From assembly GCA_027485235.1 (NCBI GenBank), contig JAIXRJ010000049.1, positions 1 to 64,000 on the forward strand: DNA of 64,000 nt. The letters run 5' to 3'. The translations under genes were made by a program, and so were the position numbers. This document shows positions 1 through 7,239 of the stretch, one piece after another; the first letter of the stretch is position 1, and every line of letters starts with the position of its first letter. Under the pieces are notes generated by a model. It had not been told where the DNA came from. It did no database searches and saw nothing but the letters and a program-made list of their open reading frames with translations. The stretch comes from Comamonadaceae bacterium (GTDB lineage: Bacteria > Pseudomonadota > Gammaproteobacteria > Burkholderiales > Burkholderiaceae_C).

Positions 1-1
1 A

Positions 2-307
2 GTGGTCAAGCAACCCGAAGTGGTCAAGCAACCCGAAGTGGTCAAGCAACCCGAAGTGGTCAAGCAACCCGAAGTGGTCAAGCAACCCGAGGTGGTCAAG
101 CAGCCCGAAGTGGTCAAGCAACCCGAGGTGGTCAAACAGCCCGAGGTGGTCAAACAGCCCGAGGTGGTCAAACAGCCCGAGGTGGTCAAGCAGCCCGAAG
201 TGGTCAAGCAGCCCGAAGTGGTCAAGCAGCCCGAAGTTGTCAAACAGCCCGATGAGGCCAAGCTGCCAGAGGTGGTCAAACAGCCCGATGAAGCCAAGTT
301 GCCAGAG
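2..307 (+). repeat. 18-bp coding minisatellite (KQPEVV hexapeptide array)
   Basis: Thirteen nearly perfect copies of an 18-bp unit run from base 2 to about 235, encoding VVKQPE over and over. Four more diverged units follow ([12 protein letters not shown] types) to about 307. Copies differ almost only at third positions (aag/aaa, caa/cag, gaa/gag), and blocks of identical variants sit side by side, which points to recent tandem duplication. The array reaches the window edge, so its true length is unknown. Confidence 0.95.
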
Positions 308-988
308 GCCGAAGCAAAGCCGCAGGTCAATCCTGAGCCAGCCAAACCAGATCCTGCACCAGCGGAGTCTGTGACTGCGCCGGCTGAAGTGTTGACTGCA
401 AGCAGCCGAGCACAGCAGTTGCAACTGGTTGGCGGGGTTTTGTCGTCGGGAACGGCTCAGAGCCCTGACAGCTTGACGCCCGACAACGCCAGCGCGGCAC
501 CCAAACCGACGGCCTCCAGCCCCACGGCCAGCCATTCAGAGCCATCCAGCATGCCTGCATTGGCTTCCGTGGTCATGCCCGCTGCAAGCCGTGAAGAGCC
601 AAGCCCACCACAAGATGCCCCGGCCAAGGCCACGGCCGTGCTCCCGACCGAGCCGACACCCAGCGTCATCACCGATGCGTCAATCTGTCCTGACCCGATA
701 CGCCCAACCTTCACGGTGCGTCCGTCTGTGGGCTTCAAGGCCAGTGACTATGTCTATGTGGAAAGCTCAAGACCGCATGTGTTGTGCGTGTCGGATGCCA
801 AGGGCAAAAAATGGCGTCACGTGTTCAAAGCCGGTGTGCCTCAAAACTTCAGTGGCAAAGCGCCCTGGAAATTGCACTCCGAGAATTTGTCCAAGCTTCA
901 AATTTATTTTCAAGGCGTCAAAATTCCGCCCGCAACGGCTGACACCAACAGCATCTTGCTGCTCGAATCGGCGACTCTAAAACCATGA
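2..988 (+). CDS. Lys/Pro/Glu-repeat protein with RodZ-like C-terminal domain (5' partial)
   Basis: Only the 3' part is present; the GTG at base 2 is an internal repeat codon, not a start. The visible protein has about 100 residues of KQPEVV repeats, then about 130 residues rich in Pro, Ala and Ser, then a compact domain over roughly the last 90 residues. That domain ([14 protein letters not shown], then FSGKAPWKL, then LQIYFQG) matches the pattern of the DUF4115 domain at the C-terminus of the cytoskeletal protein RodZ. A rigid, charged Pro-rich spacer holding a beta domain away from the membrane is the likely architecture (inference). The N-terminal HTH and membrane segment expected of RodZ would lie outside the window, so a true RodZ role cannot be confirmed. 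It is followed closely by an exported protein gene. Confidence 0.7.
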   Translation: MVKQPEVVKQPEVVKQPEVVKQPEVVKQPEVVKQPEVVKQPEVVKQPEVVKQPEVVKQPEVVKQPEVVKQPEVVKQPEVVKQPDEAKLPEVVKQPDEAKLPEAEAKPQVNPEPAKPDPAPAESVTAPAEVLTASSRAQQLQLVGGVLSSGTAQSPDSLTPDNASAAPKPTASSPTASHSEPSSMPALASVVMPAASREEPSPPQDAPAKATAVLPTEPTPSVITDASICPDPIRPTFTVRPSVGFKASDYVYVESSRPHVLCVSDAKGKKWRHVFKAGVPQNFSGKAPWKLHSENLSKLQIYFQGVKIPPATADTNSILLLESATLKP

Positions 989-1038
989 TTTCTCAAGGGC
1001 CCACACCCCTTTATCACTCTTCATCGGAGTTGGGTCCG

Positions 1039-1665
1039 ATGAAAAAATGGAAACTCTCAATGAAAAAACTGCTCTGCTCCATCTCCACCGCAGCCTTGCT
1101 CGCTACCGCTGCAACAGGCGTCTCAGCTCTAAGCATTGACGCGGATAACATCGAAAATCTCGGCGGCTACTTGGCCATCGACCGTTTGGCTGCCATGACC
1201 TTTGCAACAGTTCCTGCTTTCGGTGACAACGTCGAAACATCAGCGACTGCTGTTTACCGTGTTCTGGCCGGTGCGATCAACTACAACCCGCTCAACGCCA
1301 GCGTGGCCATCGACGCATCCAAAATTGCGCTGACTGCAACCGACAAGAGCGCCATTGCCACCACCGCTGTGGGCGCGATGGTCGCTGGTTTGGCCACCAA
1401 TGGCACCTTCGGCGGCACCGATGTCGGTTTGGAAAACACCCAGTCCTCGGCTGTTCTCGCAGGCGTCATGAACGTTGCGGTCAACGCCGCCAACATCGAT
1501 GCGTCGGTCAAGGTCACAGCGACCAGCTACGACACCGGCTTGTTCACAAAATCGGGCGCCGACATTTCGGCTCAGAACCTGAACATCGCCACCACCGCCA
1601 TCGGCGCCATCAACAACAGCTTGACCAAAGTGGGTTTGACAGCTGCTGCTGCTGTGCCGCGTTAA
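1039..1665 (+). CDS. exported alanine-rich protein of unknown function
   Basis: The product is 208 aa. An upstream in-frame ATG exists at 985, overlapping the previous stop, but the ATG at 1039 has a GGAG element 9 bases upstream and leaves a normal signal peptide; another in-frame ATG at 1060 would also work. The N-terminus is basic, then hydrophobic, ending in GVSA, typical of signal peptidase I. The mature part is rich in Ala, Thr, Val and Asn and contains an internal duplication: AG(A/V)(I/M)N segments followed about 35-50 residues later by IATTAVGAM and IATTAIGAI. I see no enzyme motif and no cysteine in the mature part. The repeated beta-prone, low-charge composition suggests a structural surface or matrix protein, but I do not recognise the family. 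Confidence 0.75.
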   Translation: MKKWKLSMKKLLCSISTAALLATAATGVSALSIDADNIENLGGYLAIDRLAAMTFATVPAFGDNVETSATAVYRVLAGAINYNPLNASVAIDASKIALTATDKSAIATTAVGAMVAGLATNGTFGGTDVGLENTQSSAVLAGVMNVAVNAANIDASVKVTATSYDTGLFTKSGADISAQNLNIATTAIGAINNSLTKVGLTAAAAVPR

Positions 1666-1703
1666 GCCACAGCGTTCACACGCCAGCTTCCATGTTGGCC
1701 TGG

Positions 1704-1728
1704 GTCCCAGCCTTCAACCCGCTGGGAC
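1704..1728 (+). terminator. possible hairpin after the exported-protein gene
   Basis: An 8-bp perfect stem (GTCCCAGC paired with GCTGGGAC) encloses a 9-nt loop, 38 bases after the stop. No T-run follows, so a Rho-independent role is doubtful. Confidence 0.3.
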
Positions 1729-1861
1729 TCAACGCCAACCCCAACGATGAGTCCGTGCATCGTTGCCCGATTTCGATGCTTCATTGGCCAAACGCTTGCA
1801 CACCTAGGGCCTGGCGTTGGTCTCATGAAGAGTTCTGACCCATCACTCATCACACTTGCTT

Positions 1862-3319
1862 ATGCCACAGATCACCACGTCCACTGCAGCCATACTCAAC
1901 CCCACAGGGGGTCCAGACAACCTGGCGACTGTCATGCAGGCGCGCCCACGCACCGCATCTCGGCCAGTGCAGTTGGCGCAAGCTGAGCAGGCCACCCCTG
2001 ATCCGGTGGTCACAGTGGCAAGCGATGCGTCCGCCGCACTGCCCGTGAAAAAGCAAAAAGAGCGCTGTGATGAGCAAGAAGGATCCGAACAAAAGGTCAA
2101 GCAAGAGGACGAGGCGGTTTGTGCTGCCACGGTGGACACAACTGCGGGCAACTGGTGGCCCGCCTTGGCTTTGCTGCCCCTCTTGGGCGCTGGCGGCGGC
2201 AGTGGGGCCCCAGCATTGTCAGGCCCCTCAGAAGTCAACTTGAGCAGCAACACCGCCACCTCAGTCCTGTTGTCCGATTACGACGTCAACCGCACAGGCT
2301 GGACGTATAAATTGAGCGGCGTCGATGCACCCAAATTTTCCATCAACTCCAGCAACGGCAACCTCAACGCCAAAGACACCGACCTTGATTGCATTGGAGA
2401 AATCTACCATGTGACCGTTGAGGCCGAAAGCCAAAACGGCACGGAAAAACTCTCCAAAGAGGTGAAGATCACCGTGACCCCACCTGTTGACGGAAAAGAA
2501 GTGGCCCTGAACTTTGACAGTGGCGAACACACGGGCATTGTGAACAACGAAGCGTTCAACATTCTTTTCTCCGCGGCCAGTGCCGAACAGACCGATGCCG
2601 ATGTGGCCAGCATTCGCATGGACTCAACAGGGCTGATTGCTTTTCAGCGTCTTGAGATTGACAGCAAAGATTATTTGTTGGTGGAGGGCAACTTGTCTGA
2701 GCCTGGCAACGATGTGCTGCTTCAAAATTTCGACTATGTGCACTTCGAAGATCCGGCGTTTGGTTTGTACAAGTTTGACAACACTTATTTTTCAATATCG
2801 AAAAATGGTGAGGAGAACGGTGACTGCAACCACTTGATTACCGGCTTGGCAAATTACAACCAGGTTCTGCGTACCTTTGAAATGGATGCTCAAACTTTGG
2901 AGGGCGGGGCCGGTCATGACCTGATTTTTGGCGGCCGCGGCAATGACACCATCACCGGCGGCGGCGGTCACGACTTGCTTGTCGGTGGGGGGGGCAGCGA
3001 CACATTCGTCTTCGACTGGAACATTCTGCAAGAAGCCAATCAACCCGTGAGCTACATCGTCGCCAACCTCGGTGTCACGATTGATTCAGGTGATAAAAAA
3101 TTGGAACTGAGTGGCGTACTGGGGGATCGTAAAACCAATGGGCCCTTGACCGCCAAACTGCTCAGTGTGGACGAGGTCAAAGAACAATACGATGCTGCCA
3201 ATGGTGTTGACTCATACAACGCCGAAATAAATGCCTACACCATCTACAGCTTGAGCTATCAAGATCAGTTGTTTGCTTACATCAACATCATGCCCAGTTC
3301 GCCCGTCATCGGCGCATGA
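1862..3319 (+). CDS. RTX-repeat, cadherin-like secreted protein
   Basis: The product is 485 aa from the ATG at 1862 (a TTG two codons earlier is possible; neither has a clear ribosome site). The N-terminal 120 residues are low complexity and end in a Trp/Leu/Gly-rich stretch (NWWPALALLPLLGAGGG), as seen in large adhesins. A cadherin-like beta domain follows at about 125-205 (VNLSSNTATSVL to VKITVTPP). About four calcium-binding RTX nonapeptides lie at about 347-385 (GGAGHDLIF, GGRGNDTIT, GGGGHDLLV), then about 100 residues that may hold the type I secretion signal. There is no Sec signal peptide. Export by a type I system is known for RTX proteins, but no type I transporter genes are in the window. 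At 485 aa with few repeats it is short for an RTX adhesin. Confidence 0.85.
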   Translation: MPQITTSTAAILNPTGGPDNLATVMQARPRTASRPVQLAQAEQATPDPVVTVASDASAALPVKKQKERCDEQEGSEQKVKQEDEAVCAATVDTTAGNWWPALALLPLLGAGGGSGAPALSGPSEVNLSSNTATSVLLSDYDVNRTGWTYKLSGVDAPKFSINSSNGNLNAKDTDLDCIGEIYHVTVEAESQNGTEKLSKEVKITVTPPVDGKEVALNFDSGEHTGIVNNEAFNILFSAASAEQTDADVASIRMDSTGLIAFQRLEIDSKDYLLVEGNLSEPGNDVLLQNFDYVHFEDPAFGLYKFDNTYFSISKNGEENGDCNHLITGLANYNQVLRTFEMDAQTLEGGAGHDLIFGGRGNDTITGGGGHDLLVGGGGSDTFVFDWNILQEANQPVSYIVANLGVTIDSGDKKLELSGVLGDRKTNGPLTAKLLSVDEVKEQYDAANGVDSYNAEINAYTIYSLSYQDQLFAYINIMPSSPVIGA

Positions 3320-3402
3320 TGGGGCCCGCTGGAACCTGATGTCACACCCCTTTTTGCGTTGGACCTGAAGGCGCATGGGGGTATTGGACGCGGTCTGAAC
3401 AG

Positions 3403-3422
3403 CCCTGCGATCGGTCGCAGGG
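3403..3422 (+). terminator. hairpin with TCGG loop downstream of RTX gene
   Basis: An 8-bp perfect stem (CCCTGCGA / TCGCAGGG) closes a TCGG tetraloop 83 bases after the RTX stop codon. A short T-run (CGTTTT) lies a few bases further on. Confidence 0.4.
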
Positions 3423-3579
3423 CACCCCGTTTTCGAACGCCTCGCCCAATCGGGTGAAAGCGATTTTCCAACCGCTCAGAGGCACCGCGCACTTCTTGCA
3501 GAGCACCCTGGCGGTGATCAAGTTGGCGCAAGCATTGGTGCATGAATTGCCTGCCCAGCGCTGTTACACAGGAACGGAT

Positions 3580-3690
3580 GCAGGAGCCGCTCCGTGCGCG
3601 ATGAGGTATTCAAATCGCTCCAAAATCCGCCTGCGCAATCTGTACAGGGTTGTCCAACACCCCAATCCAAACCGCAGCCTTCTTGTATTG
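3580..3690 (-). repeat. diverged repeat, copy A
   Basis: About 110 bp that align at roughly 75% by eye with 4399-4510 in the same orientation, about 820 bp away. Shared blocks include caggagccgctcc, gtgcgcgatgagg and tgcgcaatctg. The two copies bracket the methyltransferase gene. Confidence 0.75.
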
Positions 3691-3702
3691 AATGTTAAGC
3701 AT
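3610..3702 (-). pseudogene. C-terminal remnant of an unknown gene, copy A
   Basis: Read on the minus strand, this 30-codon frame ends YKKAAVWIGVLDNPVQIAQA followed by DFGAI and stop. The copy at 4433-4515 ends in the same frame with GKKAAVLMAVLDNQVQIAHT, DFWLM and a stop at the homologous codon. Conservation of the amino-acid pattern and stop position implies a shared coding ancestor, of which only the last 25 or so codons survive here. I do not recognise the family. The similarity continues about 35 bp past the stop. Confidence 0.55.
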
Positions 3703-3758
3703 GGCTGTCACTTAACTTTTCTACAATTTTATTTTTTGAATTCACCGAGTACAAAACC

Positions 3759-4292
3759 ATGGGTTTACTGAAGCTGCACATTGGCTGCGCGTCCAAGAGA
3801 CTCGACGGTTACATCAACATTGATTCTCGGCAAACCAACGCGACGGACCATGTCTGTGATGCGGCTGCCATCACCTTCGTTTCTGCAGGCAGTGTTTCTG
3901 AGATTTATTCCCGGCACATGCTGGAGCATCTTGACCCCAATGATGCAATGACCACGTTGAAACACTGGCATGACTTGCTGGCGCCCTCCGGCATTCTCAA
4001 CGTGGTCGTGCCTGACATCACTTTTCATGCACAACAAATTCTGGGTTTGGTGCAAAGCTCTATGGGCGATCAAACCCTTCATGCAATGGCCGGGTTTTGG
4101 GGCTGGCGAGATGAAACTCGCGGCGGAAGCAAAGAAGACGCGCACCGTTGGGGCTACACAGAAACATCGCTTGTTCGCCTGCTGACGGAACTGGGTTTCA
4201 CAGACGTCCAAAGGGTTCTGGAAGGGGTGGACAGCGAGCCCTGGCACCTCAATTTGATGGCACGGCGGCAATCAAGCCCCCATGTCAATTAA
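3759..4292 (+). CDS. small SAM-dependent methyltransferase
   Basis: The product is 177 aa. Near the N-terminus LHIGCASKRLDGYINID is a glycine-containing motif I and acidic strand typical of class I SAM methyltransferases. About residues 48-62 (EIYSRHMLEHLDPNDA) match the helix seen in methyltransferases of the type that starts with a conserved (S)xHxLEHL. GILNVVVPD at about 80-90 is the motif III/strand 5 region. A Trp/Gly/His-rich segment and a C-terminal GFTDV strand complete the fold. The substrate is unknown; relatives often sit in polysaccharide or surface-glycan loci. The gene is alone between two copies of a diverged repeat (3580-3690 and 4399-4510) and its flanks are AT-rich compared with the region, suggesting it was acquired or relocated. 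Confidence 0.75.
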   Translation: MGLLKLHIGCASKRLDGYINIDSRQTNATDHVCDAAAITFVSAGSVSEIYSRHMLEHLDPNDAMTTLKHWHDLLAPSGILNVVVPDITFHAQQILGLVQSSMGDQTLHAMAGFWGWRDETRGGSKEDAHRWGYTETSLVRLLTELGFTDVQRVLEGVDSEPWHLNLMARRQSSPHVN

Positions 4293-4310
4293 ATCAATTT
4301 TTTTGATTTT
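4291..4310 (+). terminator. AT-rich hairpin and T-run after methyltransferase gene
   Basis: AAATCAA and TTGATTT form a 7-bp stem around five T residues, overlapping the stop codon; more T residues follow. The stem is weak but in the right place. Confidence 0.45.
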
Positions 4311-4398
4311 TCATCAGTTCAGTTGGAAATAGATCATTCTCAATACCTCGATGCGGTGAGGCGTGAAATCAAAAGCAAACCTTCAGCCTTGAGGACTG

Positions 4399-4510
4399 GC
4401 GCAGGAGCCGCTCCCCGTGCGCGATGAGGGCCTCACATCAGCCAAAAATCCGTGTGCGCAATCTGCACCTGGTTGTCCAGCACCGCCATCAACACCGCCG
4501 CTTTCTTGCC
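4399..4510 (-). repeat. diverged repeat, copy B
   Basis: Second copy of the repeat described at 3580-3690, same orientation, lying 3' of the methyltransferase gene. Confidence 0.75.
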
Positions 4511-4651
4511 TGAGCCATCCACGTCGTTAAAAGCTTGCCATTGGGCGTTTCTTGCGAACGGCACCCGTGCGTGTCCGCCCTCCTCAACTTGCGTTCTGTC
4601 TCGCCACAGAACCCGCACTTTCAAAGATCGCTGGCAGTCCTGCCATTTCAT
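4433..4651 (-). pseudogene. C-terminal remnant of an unknown gene, copy B
   Basis: A 72-codon minus-strand frame whose last 28 residues (DGSGKKAAVLMAVLDNQVQ, IAHTDFWLM, stop) match the remnant at 3610-3702. The upstream 40 residues are Arg- and Gln-rich and not matched in copy A. It may be a short real gene or, more likely, a decayed 3' end. The remaining sequence of the 423-bp gap 4293-4715 shows nothing else I can support. Confidence 0.45.
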
Positions 4652-4715
4652 GGATGGAAGGCCTGCGCTTTAGGTGTAAAAATCACACTGATTTGTCAAG
4701 CCCATCGATTGCGAG

Positions 4716-5951
4716 ATGCCCATGCAAAGACCCCTGTTGAATTTATTTTTGGCCACCTTGGCGATGGCCATCAACCTCCCCGCATGGGCTGAAGTGGATG
4801 AGGTTTCGCTGGGCAAAGCACGCGGGTATCCGGCTGCACCCTCTTTGGGCCAAGCGGGCAGCAACGAGCACATTGTTTGGACGAACAGTGGCGGGTATGA
4901 GAAATTCATGCCCTTCAAAACGATCAAGCCTGGCACCCCAAGCCGTCTTGCCCGATCCGACAAGCCCATCCCGATTGACTATGAATTTTTTGGCAAAAAA
5001 CTCACCCTGAAAGACTATCTTGAGCAGCGCAGGGTGACCAGTTTGTTGATCATGAAGGATGGCGTGATCCACCACGAGCATTACCAGTACGAGCGCAATG
5101 ATCGGCATCGCTTCAATTCCGCCTCGATGGGCAAATCGCTTGTGGGGCTCTTGGTGGGACTGGCCATCCAGGACGGGGCGATTCGATCGGTCGATGATCT
5201 GGCCGTCCAATACTTGCCTGAACTCCAAGGCACTGCTTTTGACAAACTGACGGTCAAGCACCTGCTCACCATGTCCACCGGCTTGGCATGGCGTGAAGGC
5301 ACGGCGGCTGGCGCTCAGTACAGAAAGATGCTCCAAATCATGGAGGAGACCGGCGGCATGGAGGTTGTTCTGGGCTTCAGGAACAACCCTGTTCTGGCTG
5401 CACCGGGCACGTCCTACCTTTATTCGTCGCTTGACTCTGAATTGCTGGGCCGGGTTCTTGCAGCGGCCGTTCAGAAAAACGTGGCGGCTTACCTTGAGGA
5501 AAAAATCTGGAAACCCATGGGCGCTGAGGCAGAGGCGACTTGGTACACGGACCGCAAGGGCGTCGAGAGGACCCATTGCTGCATTGGTGCCACCACCCGT
5601 GATTTCGCGCGGATCGGGGCTTTGTTGGCGAACCAAGGCCATTGGAATGGCCAGCAGCTTGTTCCCAAAGCATGGCTCCAGGAGATGACCACGCTCCACG
5701 GCGAACACCTGCGCAAGGTGGCCATCGACAAAGAGCCGCCCATGGGCTATGGCTATCAGATCTGGATGCCGGCACCCCATCAAATCGCTTTGCGGGGGCA
5801 CCGAGGGCAGGTCATCTTGGTGGACCCAGTGAACAAGGTTGTCATGGTGCAAACTGCGGTCTATGGCCCTGCGCCCAATGCCATGAGCAACTTTCGCGAA
5901 CTCGATGCCTTGTGGGCCGGCGTTGTGAGCGCCATGGCTGCGCAGCAGTGA
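4716..5951 (+). CDS. exported serine hydrolase, class C beta-lactamase fold
   Basis: The product is 411 aa with a signal peptide (hydrophobic LFLATLAMAINLPAWA, cleavage after about 25). The catalytic SxxK motif is SMGK at 137-140 (FNSASMGKSLVG), the second motif is Y-S-S at 236-238 (GTSYLYSSLDSELLG) where class C enzymes have YxN, and the third box is HRG (LRGHRGQV) near 360 instead of KTG. This combination is typical of EstB-like esterases and other beta-lactamase-related hydrolases acting on small esters or peptidoglycan-like amides, rather than of true beta-lactamases. An in-frame ATG two codons later is an alternative start. The next gene begins 13 bases downstream, so the two may be cotranscribed. 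Confidence 0.9.
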   Translation: MPMQRPLLNLFLATLAMAINLPAWAEVDEVSLGKARGYPAAPSLGQAGSNEHIVWTNSGGYEKFMPFKTIKPGTPSRLARSDKPIPIDYEFFGKKLTLKDYLEQRRVTSLLIMKDGVIHHEHYQYERNDRHRFNSASMGKSLVGLLVGLAIQDGAIRSVDDLAVQYLPELQGTAFDKLTVKHLLTMSTGLAWREGTAAGAQYRKMLQIMEETGGMEVVLGFRNNPVLAAPGTSYLYSSLDSELLGRVLAAAVQKNVAAYLEEKIWKPMGAEAEATWYTDRKGVERTHCCIGATTRDFARIGALLANQGHWNGQQLVPKAWLQEMTTLHGEHLRKVAIDKEPPMGYGYQIWMPAPHQIALRGHRGQVILVDPVNKVVMVQTAVYGPAPNAMSNFRELDALWAGVVSAMAAQQ

Positions 5952-5964
5952 AGGCGCCTGACCC

Positions 5965-7215
5965 ATGCCTGCCAAGCCCCGCTCCCAACAAGACCTTGTG
6001 CGCTTGAACCAAAACCTCAGTGCTTTGGGGCAGCGCTTTGTGCAGCTGTCGGCCCAAGGCGATCATGCGGCGGCTTTGGCGGTGAATGCCCAGGCCCGCG
6101 CCCTGATGCCCCAGCATCCGCAAATCTTGGGCGATGCGGCGCTTTGCCATCTGCGTCTGCGCGAGTACGAGACCGCTCATGCGCTGTACCGCCAAGCCTG
6201 CGCTTTGGGCCCTCAGGACGTGAACCTGTGGGATGGCCTGACGGAAGTCTGCGGGCACATGGGCCGCCATGCCGAAGTGCGTGAGCATGGCCTGCGCAGT
6301 TTGCAACTCAAGGACGCGCTCACGCGGGACCAGCCCCCCCTGCCTGTGCCCGCCCTGCCCCCCTCTCCCACGGCAGACCGTCTGCGCCAGGTGATCGCCT
6401 TCAGCCTGTTTGGCGACAACCCGCGCTATGGCGAGACCGCCAAACTCAATGCCATGGTGGCGCAGCAGTTGCTGCCGCAGTGGGTTTGCCGCTTTTATGT
6501 GGACAACAGCGTGCCCGAACAGGTGCGCTCTGGCTTGCTGGGGCTGGGTGCGCAGGTGCACGAGGTCAGCCCGCAGGACCGGCAGGAACTCAGCGGTCTG
6601 ATGTGGCGATTCCTGGTGTTGGAAGACTCGGGCGTGGACCGATTTTTGATCCGGGATGCCGACTCTTTGATTTCACGGCGCGAGGTGGCTGCCATCGAAG
6701 CCTGGTTGCAAAGCGGCCAGTGTTTCCATTTGATGCGCGACTATTTTTCGCACACCGAGTTGTTGCTGGCCGGCATGTGGGGCGGCCGTGGCGGCATTTT
6801 CAAAAATGTGCGCCAGCAGATGGTGCAGTACATCGCGCAAGGCCAATACCTGGGCGCCCGGGTGGTGGACCAGCATTTCCTGCGCATGCACATCTGGCCC
6901 ACCGTCAAGCAAAGCCTGTTGTCACACGATCCGGTCTTTGGTTTCATGGACGGGCAGGATTTTCCGCCCCACGAAGCGCAAGACTTGGGGCAGGACTTTC
7001 ATGTGGGCTGCAACCTGTCGTCCAGCAGAATTGGCGCAGACAGCGCCTTGCCCGAGGGGCAGCGGGTCCGCTGGCGCATCGAAGACCTGCAAGGGCAAAC
7101 GATTTGCCAATACGACACGCCTGTCCATCAGGGCCAGTGGCGTGCCGATGTGCCGGGGCCTTACGCCAAACTCATCCAGGAGGGGGTTTGGCGGGTGCAG
7201 GTGTTGAGCGTTTGA
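5965..7215 (+). CDS. TPR protein with glycosyltransferase-like C-terminal domain
   Basis: The product is 416 aa. Residues about 10-115 form two or three TPR-like helical repeats (GDHAAALAVNAQARAL, REYETAHALYRQACAL). From about 138 a separate domain begins (RQVIAFSLFGDNPRYGETAKLNA), with VCRFYVDNSVP and then FLIRDADSLISRREVAAIEAW. The R-D-A-D-S sequence following a hydrophobic strand is the DxD-type nucleotide-sugar/metal site seen in GT-A glycosyltransferases. The last 80 residues look like a small beta domain. No signal peptide or membrane segment is seen, so it is probably cytoplasmic. Acceptor and sugar are unknown. It lies 13 bases after the serine hydrolase and ends convergent with the cytochrome operon. 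Confidence 0.75.
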   Translation: MPAKPRSQQDLVRLNQNLSALGQRFVQLSAQGDHAAALAVNAQARALMPQHPQILGDAALCHLRLREYETAHALYRQACALGPQDVNLWDGLTEVCGHMGRHAEVREHGLRSLQLKDALTRDQPPLPVPALPPSPTADRLRQVIAFSLFGDNPRYGETAKLNAMVAQQLLPQWVCRFYVDNSVPEQVRSGLLGLGAQVHEVSPQDRQELSGLMWRFLVLEDSGVDRFLIRDADSLISRREVAAIEAWLQSGQCFHLMRDYFSHTELLLAGMWGGRGGIFKNVRQQMVQYIAQGQYLGARVVDQHFLRMHIWPTVKQSLLSHDPVFGFMDGQDFPPHEAQDLGQDFHVGCNLSSSRIGADSALPEGQRVRWRIEDLQGQTICQYDTPVHQGQWRADVPGPYAKLIQEGVWRVQVLSV

Positions 7216-7239
7216 ATCGCTGAAGTCGCTGGAGTCACC

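Larger units (their letters stand above)
3320..3758. other. 439-bp intergenic region with gene-tail remnant
   Basis: This stretch contains a hairpin at 3403-3422 and a minus-strand gene-tail remnant at 3610-3702 that is duplicated at 4433. A TACAAT -10-like hexamer sits at 3722-3727 upstream of the methyltransferase gene. The plus-strand reading frame crossing this interval has no ribosome site and no recognisable protein pattern, so I do not call it. Confidence 0.6.

Noticed and set aside
2..307. CRISPR-like array
   Set aside because: The units are directly adjacent with no spacers, keep one reading frame, and vary at synonymous positions; it is a coding minisatellite.
3454..3771. 105-codon plus-strand frame before the methyltransferase
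   Set aside because: No ribosome site, overlaps the methyltransferase start, and crosses a repeat whose conserved frame is on the other strand.
3580..4510. Insertion sequence with the methyltransferase as cargo
   Set aside because: The flanking repeats are direct, diverged and carry gene-tail sequence; no transposase, terminal inverted repeats or target duplications are visible.
4716..5951. Antibiotic-resistance beta-lactamase
   Set aside because: The YxN and KTG boxes are replaced by YSS and HRG, which fits esterase-type members of the fold.
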